This document shows positions 45,870 to 57,281 of a DNA stretch of 64,000 nucleotides, in pieces. The notes beneath the pieces were generated by a model. The model ran no database searches and was not told where the DNA came from. It worked only from the letters and a program-made list of their open reading frames with translations. Numbering within the stretch: the stretch's first letter is position 1; every line of letters begins with the position of its first letter. The stretch is from Symbiodinium natans (lineage: Eukaryota; Sar; Dinophyceae; Suessiales; Symbiodiniaceae). A program made the position numbers and the translations under genes. The stretch lies in assembly GCA_905221605.1 (NCBI GenBank), contig CAJNDS010002371.1:298415-362414 (forward strand), read 5' to 3'.

Positions 45870-46480
45870 GGGGTGCAGGCACGCTCGGCTGCAAGGGCAA
45901 AGGGTGCTCCAAGCCTTCGAATCAGGGAAAAGCTGAAAAGCTCCTTTCACGGATGCTGCCTTCGAAACGAAACAATACGGCTTGTGCAGCCTGTCGACAA
46001 ACTCTGGGTCGACTTTGACACTTGCCACGAAGCACTTCGACTGAATTGTCGGATCCTGGCCATGACTTCTTGCAAGTGCATCCCACGATCTTGGTGCAGT
46101 GTAAAGAATGTGAAGAGTCCTTGCTGCTTGGTCTCCAAGAAAACCAGGAAGGCAGAAATGGGTTCAAGTCCACCAGCAGTGCTCCTGGACGAACTTGACC
46201 TGCACCAGACGCTGCGCCGATGTGAGCCGCTTAGCTTCAAAGAGTAGCGTGGTCGTCAAGAGGAGAACGCAGAGACGTAAGCTTTCGTGAAGACCAGGTA
46301 CCAGAACAATGCCCAGCCGGCACAACCCAGCTGGAGTACTGGTACATATGTCATGTCTGACGTGACCATGGGTGGAAGGCAACCCTTGCTCCTGACTGGG
46401 CTTGGAAGGATGCTACTTGCCGGGACATACCAGACCATGAACTGGAGCATATGACTCACGCCTTGATTGCAGCGAAGCCA
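45870..46480 (-). CDS. Unidentified exon cluster, probable membrane protein
   Basis: Minus-strand stretches in order: MLQFMVWYVPASSILP and QLGCAGWALFWYLVFTKAYV (46455-46270, strongly hydrophobic), LEPISAFLVFLETKQQGLF with HLQEVMARIRQF (46170-46040), and SVKVDPEFVDRLHKPYCFV (46025-45960). Frames change between them, as expected for short exons. No family was recognised. Confidence 0.4.
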
Positions 46481-46499
46481 CCGATGGGAATTCAAGTGG

Positions 46500-49400
46500 G
46501 TCAGAGACAGAGCATGGGACAGCTCGATTCAAGAACACACGTGTTCAGCCAGTCTCCATCATGTTCCATCATGTGAGGAAACGACGAAACAAGTGGGACT
46601 AGTGCAGCAAACCTGCTCGCGTCGAAGCATGCAGCCGAGATTCCCGAAGCATAAGCGAACTGAAGTCAAAGCACCGAGAGAAACTTAAGGTACATCCGCC
46701 GAGGCCTCGGGCCGGAGGTGTATAGGCACACGCAAACCCATTTTTCGGACCCTTTTTTTGCCTCAAATGGGTATTCGCCAGGACCAGAGGCAGTTGAAGC
46801 CCCCCCCCCACCCCCCCCCGCCCTACCCGCCCCCCCCTCCCCCCCCCCTCCCCACTCCTGTAACCACGGCCGGGGATGCATTACACGAGCCGAAGAGTCT
46901 AAGCTTGAACCTAAACCTTAAACCTTGAGCCTCAAACCTTCAACAAACCCCCCCCCCTCCCCCTTTATTGAGGGGCCTGGCTCAACCCTACGATTACTCC
47001 AAGTTGAACCCTAAACCCAAAAAAACCCTAAGCCCCAAAGCGTGAACCTTGAGCCCTAAGCCCTCAATCCTAAACTAACCCTCAAACCCTAAACCCCAAA
47101 CCATAAACCATAAACCCGGAACCCTAAACCCTAAACCCAACCCTTATTGCTTGGGGTCCAGCGACTTGGGCGCTGCGGAATCACCATGCTCACACGGATG
47201 CGCTGGGCCGGGCCGAGGCGGGTCGCGTAGCGTTAAAATTAAGGGTCATGCCTTCAAGCACCTAGCGAAAGGTTACGGCACGTTGCGCAACGTTCGACTT
47301 TTGGACCGGACGGTCTTGCGTCCAATGATGTATAGTGCGCAAGTTGACGAACTAAGCATTGAATGCTTCGAGTGTAGGCACTTGTCATCACTTCTCACAC
47401 ATCGAACCCCAGATCGTGACAAGTGCGGGGGGGGAAGCCCATGCGAGGCACGAGAGCACGACATCAAAGCATGCGCAACATCCACACCGTCATCGAACTC
47501 TGTTCACAAGCAATGCTAATTTCACGCCACCACAGGAGGTGCATGACGTGTCTGTTGTGTTGTGCCCTCAAACCGGAGGAAGTTCGGGTTTCCGATGCTT
47601 CCGCCTTCGGCTGCTTGCCAGTCCATGCTGCCATGTACCAGGATTCGCAGAACCGCCGAAGCCTCGGGGGCGTTAGCCGATCCTGAGATGGCAGAGTATC
47701 TGGGCGCGTGGAGAGGCATTTAAGAGAAGCTCCGGACTTGCCACAGTCCCAAGTTCGCGAGCTTGTTGCAGCAGCCTGGTCGTGGTTCATCATATGACGG
47801 GCCAAATTTCAGTTAGGACGGACTTTGCTTTGGCTGTATGAAGCCGGCAGCTCAAAGAGCAACCACTGAAAAGGCCGGCCGTGAGGAGAAGGACCCGGGT
47901 CCAGGCCTTGTCATGGGCGCAGAATACTGGGCTTCAAGGACGCGCTTGAAAGAACGAAGGTTGCAAGCATGGATGCGGCAAGAGGCCAAGCAAAAGCAAG
48001 TAGCGTCAAAAACAAAAACTTGAAGCCTCAAAGCTCTCTTCTTCAACGCCCAAGTTGGCAGAGCAAGCTGGGGAGTAGACGCCGGATCCACCGCTGCACC
48101 CGAAGCAATGTGGCCTCATCCCCGTTCTCGCATTCTTGAAAGTATCTCGCCATGCACGTTCGCTACACCAAATCATTGCTGACCATGCCTGGCTCCGGAT
48201 GCCGTTTAACCTGATTGCACACTCGGAAATGAAAATCGACCGACACCTTAAGATCGAGAGAGAGAGAGAGGGGGAGATCCACACAAGGGAGAGGAGGAGT
48301 AAACAACACATAGATGTACACAAGCACACATCGGCTGCTGGCATCGGCGGATGTAGGTGTCTGCGGAGCCACCTGCACATCTACCTGCGCAGCTCTGACA
48401 GTCCGAGAAAGTTTCTCAAACACCCTCGAAGACAGGAGATAAGACAGGAATGCTTTAGGAAGCTTACCGTACTTTCAATGCAGACCTGCATACTGGCACG
48501 GTCCAACTTAATCTGAACATGGAGGCACCGTGTCGTGTGTGTGTGCGTGCACCCAGAACCACACTGACATCCACTGGTAACTGTGCAGCTTCTGCTGCGG
48601 GTATGACTGATGACTGCCATATTATGCTGCTCTGCCCGTGCAAGAGTTCCTTGCACTTGGAATACACCTCGGTTTGCCTACGAAGGGGCAAATGCTTGCC
48701 ACTTTCCAATGTCACTCACTTGCAGAGTTCCAGTAGCAGAGAAAATGAGAGCAAGAAACACTCGGCTGCTTTCACCATGATGGTCTGCCTTCTTCTTTTT
48801 TGTCGAAGTCTCAATAAGTCTCAGTAGTTCGCCTCGGCTTCCTGCCGAGCAGCTGCTGCTGGATCCGGTCTCCTCCCGCCTAACCCAACCCTTCCCCCCA
48901 TGCATAATTTTGACCCCCCCCCCCCCCCCCCCCTGTGGGACCCACCCGATGGCTTGGAGCAGCTGCAAACCGCTGCCATGGAGGGTCTCGCCTGTCGGTT
49001 ACAAACGAAACCGCCCCTCCCCCCTTCCCCCCCCCTCGCCCTCCCCAACCCCTTGCACGCCCTGCATTGCACCTCAAACCTTCGTCAGCTTCCTGCCGAT
49101 AAGCGTATTTTGTGCCTGCTCCTTCCCCAACCAACCCTTCCCACTGGAACGCCCCTGTGGGAGGGGACCCCCCTAGAGGTCGCCTCCAGGTGTCATCGCC
49201 ACATACTGCATGCTCTGGGCTGGCCCGGCTGCCGAGGCGGCGCGCAAGCGTTTGCAACTATCTTGCCTCTTGGCCCCGACTGTGCAAAAACATAAACCAT
49301 GTAAGCCAGCCTCCTCGGGATAAAGTCTGTCCGCGAGCCTTGTGTGAAGCTACGGCGCCCTACTGGGACATCAAAGCTGAGCTCTCTCCCCGCATCTCCT

Positions 49401-51100
49401 CGGTAGACCGGGCTGCGCACCAGCACAGCTGGCTTGCCGGTGTGTCTCTAAATATGCGACTGCTCTGCAAGAATCTCACCAGGACCTGCACACGGGAAGC
49501 AGTGTGAAACGTGGGCTCCACTGATGCTGAAATGGTGCCTTAGGCGAATAAATGTATCTATGTTGAAAGCTGTTCAAAGCCATTCTGCTGATGGAAACTA
49601 TCCTCTGATCTACTCATACACACTCATCCTCTCAATGCGGTATAAAAAATCTCACACTTTGCCACCGCTTCGCAAGTCCCTCTCGTCGCGTCTGAGCGAC
49701 TCGCATTTGCATCTCCGCTCTCTTCGATGTCCTTGCAGATGTCCTTTCTACAAAAACAATAGCAAACACGAGCCCACGTTGGGATAACTTAGCAAGGTTT
49801 GGCTCTAAGCTGGGATGCAGGATTATGCAGGATTCGTCAGGAAGTAGATACCACCAAATGCCGCCAAATTCGCCTCCTCTTCCTCAACACTCATCCACGA
49901 GCCCAATCGGGCGCCAGGCACCTCGACGCAGAGTGCCACGCGGATTGCTGACAGCATGCAAAATGCGTATAGCTGCCGTGCCTCACCCTGACCATGGGGA
50001 CTGGCCTGAGTTTGCGGAATACCTCGTACCAGGCACCTGCTCCGTCTCACCCCTCTGCTTCAGCACACACCACACCTGCAGGAGTCTTCGTGTCTTTATC
50101 CATGGTCTGCCCAACGGTTTCCCATTGGGCCTCGCGTAGCTCATCCTCGTCGAGTGACTGGCCACTGGAAACCTCCGCACTTGTTCCGCGGGATGCGTAA
50201 CACTTGTCCAAACTCCAGAGATCGGGTGGGGTGGAGTTACGATCGAAACACGCGACCCCCATGGCATTTGCAGTATTTCCTACTGCTCGTCACATTGACC
50301 AAGCATGTGCACTCGCAGCGCACACCGTGACATATGCGTGCATTCATACGGTTTTTGGTGCGTCAGATGCCGACATGTATGGCATTTACAGCACTTTCGC
50401 GTGTTTTCGCACATCCGACATTTTTAGTGCGAGATTGTCCTTAAGCATTTGGGCACGTGTGAGGGTTCAGGTCTGGGTTTCGGATTTCAATGTTTTCCTG
50501 GCTCGTGTGAGACCTTTCTGCCAGCAGCTGCCATTGCTTTGCTCACGGAGGCGTGCCTGTCATAGCTTTAGTCTGATCATTCTCCTCCGCTTGTGTTGTG
50601 CGCCTGTTCTAGCATTGCGACCGGTTGCACTTGAGGTACAAGCTTTCCTTTTACAGTTCTCCACTAGCAGCACTAGCAGAGGTCACGCAGCGTGCGAAGC
50701 AAATACAATCGAACATGGAATGCCCGAATAACCCGCAATTCACCACACCTGCCACGGTTGACCTTGCTTGGGCCAGCGTAAAAGAAAAACGAATCGACAT
50801 TTCACGTCTGCGAAACAAGCGCTTCCCTGCCTACACAAGGCTAGGCATGTTGCGAGCATGTGCAAAACACAGGAACAGCCACCTACACCCCAACCTGCAG
50901 GTCCTGGCGAGCAATCATGGATGCCTCGGGCAAAATGTAGATTGCAAGATGGCTACGAGCACCTTATTGCAAATCCTGCACCCTGCCTGCTCATGAATAG
51001 GAACAGCCTGGTCATGACACTAAGCACCCAGTACATCATGTCCAGTTCTGATTCTCAAGAACAGCGCCTCTGGCTCACCTGCCGGCCAGAATGTGCAAAG
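46500..51100. other. Repeat-rich stretch without a resolved gene
   Basis: Contains C-rich runs (46799-46856, 46946-46964, 48913-48933, 49015-49035), the CCCTAAA-type patch (46907-47140) and a GA repeat (48258-48271). Several frames of 100-175 codons exist on both strands but are Cys/Pro/Gly-rich shadows. No exon could be supported. Confidence 0.4.
46907..47140 (-). repeat. CCCTAAA-type telomere-like patch
   Basis: Scattered AACCCTAAACCC units and diverged forms (CTTGAGCC, AACCTTAAACC). The orientation is opposite to the array at 33-35 kb. Confidence 0.8.
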
Positions 51101-51149
51101 GCTATGACTTGCAAAGGGTCTCTCCGACGAAGGTCGACCTTTGCTTGGA

Positions 51150-51740
51150 CCATCCTCTTCGTCGCTGATGCGACCTGATCGGTGGCAACCATGGAGAACA
51201 GAAACACATGACACGAGCAAGAATCTAACCGATCTAGCCTGCTCCGCAGTCGTCGTCAATGGGTACAAACCCAACCCCCTGCAAGCACAGGCAAGTACAG
51301 ACAGACACATGGCTGGCGCTGACTGCGAAGGTGTCGTGACCTGCCTGTTGTCGTTTCTTTGCCAGAACTTTCGTCCTCTCACATTGGAGTACATGAGCGA
51401 GACATATTCTGACTGCCCGACATGCCTGGCCGCCATCCATGACACTGCCGCGGCAATGCCATACCTCTCTCTGCCCTGGCATCCAACAGTCTTGTGAAAA
51501 AAGGCAACAAATGAAAGTGGAAAGCGCCTCTTCTGTTACCTCCATCACTCTGTGCCGAGCATCAAGGCTCGCCTCTGCTATAGCTTATTGGTACTCAACT
51601 CCTCTCGTATGAACGATGCTCTGTATGCAGGCTAAGGCACAAAGCATCCTTTGGATGTCGAGAGCCGAGGCACTTGGCTTTGTGGCAGACAGCTCTAGAT
51701 CTGCATGCGACGCGCTCTTCACGTCAGCATGAGGCCTACC
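51150..51740 (-). CDS. Unidentified exon cluster
   Basis: Minus-strand stretches: DLELSATKPSASALDIQRML then CALACIQSIVHT (about 51705-51605), EEALSTFICCLFSQDCWMPG then AVRICLAHVL (about 51530-51390), and YVSLMYSNVRGRKFWQRNDN (about 51410-51350, another frame). Overlap of the last two in different frames means that only one can be coding. Function not recognised. Confidence 0.3.
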
Positions 51741-52099
51741 TAGGCCTACCTGGGCCTGCCCTGGGTCCAGTGCCCCTGCGTTCTTCACAGGGCCGGACCT
51801 TCGAGCCAAGGACAACCTGCAGCATTGTCCAGAGCAGGAAATGCATCATCCACAGCCGCTGCTACAGTCCAGGCATAGGAGGCAGCGGAAGCTGCGTGAC
51901 CGGTGCAGTGAGGGTCGGCCCAGCGTTGTGCGATCTTGGCACCTGCAATCCAGAGCTGCTCCTAGCTCTCCTTGGGGCTGTGATTTTTGAAGCTGCCTTG
52001 AAGAAACCATCATCGTCAGGCGGTTTTGGCCTCTGGCCATAACTTGTGAACAGCCCCCGCTCATTGTTTGTTGCTTGATGTTCTGTGTGTCTCTGCTGT

Positions 52100-53240
52100 G
52101 CAATACGATCTCCCTGGCTAACGAAGCCGCCGCAGGCTAACCATGGACCACCTCAAATCCTCCAAAGCAAAGCAAAGAGTCAATTGTTGTGGACAGTGTC
52201 TCGTACTGCCCCAAGACTAGGTTGCTTCTCATTGCCAAGGTGTTCAGGAAGTTATGCCGTGGTATGCCCTGAAGACGATTTCATGAAACTCGGCTCAGTC
52301 TTGACGAGGTCAGAAGAAGCTGCCGACTCAGCATTTTGGGTTCCAACGATCCAAGACTTCTGAGCACTCACTCTTTTAACGTTTATCGCAGAAAGGCCCC
52401 GAAAAACGAGACAACAGAGGGGGAGGCAGCGACTGTACCAGATGAATATGCTTTCCTAGTTGCTGTTGTTGTTCAATCTGTGCTTCTGTTGTATCCAAAG
52501 ACACAAACCCATGACGCTGCATGCCGAGCGTGCTGCAAATCATCCACCACCTCAGTCAGGCTGAGCTAAGTCGGACAAAAACATACTTATCTTGAGACTC
52601 TTGGAGGCAATAGAATGTTCAACAGCTTCTCTGTCGCAGCAGCCTGTCTGCAACAAGAGACCGTGGCCACAAACGGGTCAAATTCCTAAAGCCTCCTGTA
52701 CAAACCACACCAAGAGCATCGGCAAGCATCCATCCCCAGCGTTCCACAGCATTCCCCAGCTGCAATGAACCCACTTTTCAGCGTGCATCTATGCACACAT
52801 ATAAAGGGCGCAGTTTCTGATCGCAAATCCTTCCACTCATTGAACTTCGCAGAAGAGGCGCCGGCTAAAGTACATTTCTATCGTACCCCAAATGGAGGCA
52901 ACGAGACCAACCTGGACCCTGCAAGAGAGCGTGCAGCGCGAAACCCCGCTCCCCTCTGCGCACAGGCCACAAAGAAACAGGAAGTTGATTCCGAGGTCTG
53001 GGTTTCATCGAGGATGCTTCTTAAAGTCAGATCAGACTGAGCTTGCCATGTCCGGGAACGTTGGACTTCCGGGCACGGCCGGGCGCTTCAGAATTACTTT
53101 GCCATCGGTGGGCCCTGCCTTGGAAAGCTTCCAAGATCTTCCAAGTTGGTCAAGTTCATATTGTCCTCATTATTGTGCTATTCTCTAGACACGACTCGGC
53201 AGTCAAGCCTCCTGCGCTCCTGTAGGTTGCAAAAGACCTG
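52100..53240. other. No gene recognised
   Basis: Only short frames. The 91-codon plus-strand frame starting at 52765 is not convincing. Confidence 0.4.
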
Positions 53241-53243
53241 TGA

Positions 53244-54434
53244 TCAAACTAGCATTTGATCATGCAACAAGTTCGTTAGAGCGACAGCATGCTTGATCTG
53301 ACAGGACTTGAGGAGGTACTTCGGTAAGGCTATGCATTGCAGAAAGTTCTTTGGAGTTTCCGGTTGTCGGTAGTACTTGGCAGAAGTCAGACAGATAGGA
53401 TCACGACATTGACAGAGTGAAGGGTCGAGCGAAGGAAGGAATATGTGCGCGCGGAATCGTGGAAGAAAAGTTCTGGATAGCCTTGCTCGAGATAACACAG
53501 ACTCAGAAAGCAAGACTATGCACGAATACTGCATTAAGCTGGTGACCATGCAGCGCATGAGATGACCCCCGAGCTGGGATGGGAGCAGGCAGGAGGCAGC
53601 CCTCATTCCCAAAGACGAGCACCGAGATGGTGGAGAAGACTCTGCTTGCTGACTGCAGATATCCAGACTGCAGGCAAAATATCGCACGGATGCGCAGAAG
53701 GGAGAACTTGAGACCACAAGTACTTGTCGCTACCGCCTTAGCACGGGCAAATTGGACAAACCGGAAAACCCCGCAACCCTCGAGGACTAGAACTCTCGAC
53801 TTTGAACTTGTTCATTCGAGAACCAGGTGGTCAAACGAATCTCAGAGCTCTGGGGGACGAGGAAGCCGCGTTCAAAGGACTTCCAAATTCCGAGAGGCCT
53901 GCTGTTCTCTACTCTTTTGTTTGCCGACTCTGAAGAAACGATGCAGTGAGAGATGGCAAGTCGTGACAGCACAACTTCAGCCGGGAACGATGCTTTGTGG
54001 ACAATTAGCTCCGATGGCTTGGAGCGCGAGTCCTGCCAGTCCAAGAACCTGACAAAGCATGCCAGCTTGCCGCGCTTCACTGTGCTTCACTGTGCTTCAC
54101 CGCGCTTGCCCAAAGCACGAAGCGGATGCACGAAATCTCCGAGGTGCTGACATCTGGACTGCAGCATCAGCAGCCGAGTTCCCGTTGTGCTCTGGTCTTC
54201 CGGAAGCTTCCCTGGGCCGCCAAGAATGTACAAGCAGTCAAAGTGACAGTCAACATTATAAGGCAGGCGCGAGTTTCCCAAAAGATCCTTCAGTGGAGAG
54301 CCTCTCAACAGACATGCCTTGATGCGGCTAGTACATGCTGTTACGGCAGGTGAAATAGAGCAGCTCCAAGCAGATTCACCTGCAATGACACGTGAGGGTG
54401 CCATTGGAGCAGGCCCTTGGTGAATCCAAGACAT
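53244..54434 (-). CDS. Unidentified exon cluster just 3' of the ABHD17-like gene
   Basis: Three adjacent minus-strand frames have protein-like composition: about 54320-54100 (SPLKDLLGNSRLPYNVDCHF), 54080-53790 (RFLDWQDSRSKPSELIVHKA, FERGFLVPQSSEIRLTTWFS) and 53560-53244 (LRCMVTSLMQ-like, then KYYRQPETPKNFLQCIALPK). They could be one gene about 300 nt downstream of the ABHD17-like stop on the same strand. No family was recognised. Confidence 0.35.
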
Positions 54435-54731
54435 GAGCCGAAGGCCAGTTCATCTACAACTTCACTTGACTTCAGGGCAGAACGGTGACCATTGCAAGCG
54501 GCACCTTGTCTCTTTGGCGCCACAGCCTGAAAAAGCAAGGGGCGCACCGGGTGCACCCCAACTGGGACGACATGCAACATAATGCAACCACGAGTGACGA
54601 GAGAAAACCGAAACCTTGCGTTCCGTTCTCAGGGCTGTCGGAGTGAGCGTTGCGTCAAAGACCCAACTTGGAATCCTGCACTTTGCCGTTGCTCTACAGG
54701 GCTAAAATCATCTTAAAAATGTGCCTTTTGC

Positions 54732-57236
54732 CTAGCTCTTTAGGGTTCTACTGTGTTCTACTTGATGTTCGGGTGCCACCGTTATGACAGCGCAATCGCG
54801 GCAGGAACCTTGCCTGAGAGGTTCAAAGCTGTAATCAGGCAGCCCGAAGAACTGGAGAACCGGCATGATGAACACACCAGGATCCTCTCGAAGTCGAATC
54901 TCGAAGTCGAATTCGAACTCGTTCAAGCTCACTGCGATTCACTGCGTCTGCATGGGGCACTTGCTCAGGTCCGTCAACAGGCTTGCATTGTGCGTCATGT
55001 CTTCGGGCGTGACCTGAACTGGATCTAGGCTGCTGCTTTTGCTTTCTCATTCAATCTTCGCCCCAATGTACCAAAGTTGGTAACAGTGAATGGGAACCTT
55101 TCCTCTATTGCTTTGGAAAATTGCTGGAAACATCGAATCGTAGCAACTGGCTGTCTGACAATGCAGCTGCAATGTGTGCCACTCAGCGGTCGGCCAAGCG
55201 CTTTCTCCGCGTACATGTCTCGAACAACTCTTGGCCGTGGGTCCACGGCACAACCGTATCCTGCTCCAAAACCCAAGCTTCCTGCAGTAAAATAAGATCT
55301 AGAGCCACGCCTTCTTCCCATGCACGATGAGAAGAAATCCAGAAATGTCCTTGACTTTCTCCTCAACATCTTGGAAACACGAGAGAATGCCGGCTTAAGC
55401 AGAGACGGAGATGGAGACAGGTCAGGGATAAAGGGAGAAGGAAGGATGAGGAGAAAAGGAAAAAAGCGGTGAGAGAAGAGAGAGACCGAAGCAAAAAGAA
55501 AGAGAGAGAGAGAGAGACAGAGAGAAAGAGAGACAGCTGCATGTTGCGTTCGCAACAAACCATGAGTTTTCCTTTGCACGGCATGTTCCTTTGCACGGCA
55601 TTCTCGACATGTGCAAAAACTTCTGTTGGCGATGTTTGTATTGACATTGCGTGGGTGTGTCCCGAGAAAAAGCACACAATCACTCTCACACACACACACA
55701 CACATCGGGCACCTGCTGTAACTGCTGTCATGAAGGGTTGGTCAAAAAGTCCGAGAGTTAAAGAGTCCAAAGCCCAAGATTTCCATCTCCCACAAGTCGT
55801 CCAAAAGTCCAAAAACTCATGCTTTCTTGCAATTATGGACTTTTCGCAGGATTTCGGACTTGTGGACTTGAGGGCCCCAACTCTTGGACTTGCAGCCCCC
55901 GGAATATGAGTCTTGGGTTCTTGAGACTGAATCCCATATGAAGCTGGGGTTTAACGAACTATCCCCCCGCACCCCCGCCCTCCCCCCCGAGCGATAACGT
56001 GATGCGGAGTGAGTGCGGATTGTATGCAAATGGAGCTCGCCCTGCTTTGAGAAGAGAATTTGCAACGTTAGCGTTTGCCTGCCTACGCACTGGGAGAGAC
56101 CCCATCATTGCCAATTCTGGGGAATAGCCGGAAGCCTTCATCTTGAGAGAACGCCGAAGTCTAAACTACCGAGTCAAGGGTTCAAACCTTTAGACCACGC
56201 TGAATATCGGGGACAATGCGAGACTGGAAAATGCAGGACATGTCCGGCACGGACAAGCAGAGCCGTGGGTGCTGGGAGCGTGAGCTAGGATGTCGCCAGA
56301 TGGCAGGGCGGCTTCAGAGCTGTTTTCGCGCTGAGCAGGCCAGGGTGCTTGGAAGCGGTCAGCAAGTGGGGAGCAAAAGCATCCTAATCGCTCCGTCATC
56401 CCCAGAGTCCGCCTGTGGGCGGCGGGTCGCTCCTGGGCAGGAGGTGGCTGGTGAGCTGCGGCTGTGCTAACCCGTTGGCGGTGCCGCGCGGCTCTCTGCT
56501 TGTCGAGCAGTGGGCCACGGCGACGGCGAAAGCGTAGATCGCAAGCAGGGAGAAGGCAAGGACCGCAACCCGTACAAAGGGTCTCAGTGAACATTCGGGC
56601 GGAGGGCGCATGGTTGACAGCTTGAGCCAATGTGAGGGCCACGAAATCCGCGCTTAACACTGCTGGTGCGTTTCCATAGTCCGTATTAGTGGCGAAAATT
56701 GGAGTCCTTAAGCTATTGCGAATCCGATCGTGGTTTTCCGACGGTTAGCCTACTTTAGCACCTATGTACCGAAAGCGCAAAATCACAACTTGTAGCTGTA
56801 ACACGCAGTGTAATGGACTCCTGAACTTCTTCTGCACCAAAAAAAACGAAAGATACCTTTTCCTAAGTCGATTTCGAGTTGTTGCTTTTCTTTCCATGCC
56901 AACCTCAGATTCGCTGCACCGCCCTTGCAACAAAACAGAACGAAAGCACCACCAGCACCACCAGATCATCCATTTTTCCTCAGTCTTTGTCTGTAATCTG
57001 CTACATAAACCGAGACTATCATTGAGCGAGAAGCAGAACTAGACTGTAATATCTAACCGAGTTGTAACAATTTTTAACAGACCCTCACTCCGAGTTGTTT
57101 GAAGCAACAGTATGTGCAAAACATTAAACACCGTCTGCGAGCTTACAACCGGCGCAACATCAGCTTTGTTGAAAAGCAACAAAGCGCTAACATTGCGACT
57201 GAACCGCAAGCGCTTGCGTGAAAACTTCCTAATGCG

Positions 57237-57281
<45 letters not shown>

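Noticed and set aside
55025-55250. IEERFP in an unspliced minus-strand frame, similar to the LIEERFPNK exon
   Set aside because: It overlaps intron 13 and part of exon 13 in another frame; the true exon lies at 57361-57331. Six residues of similarity are not enough for a duplicated exon.
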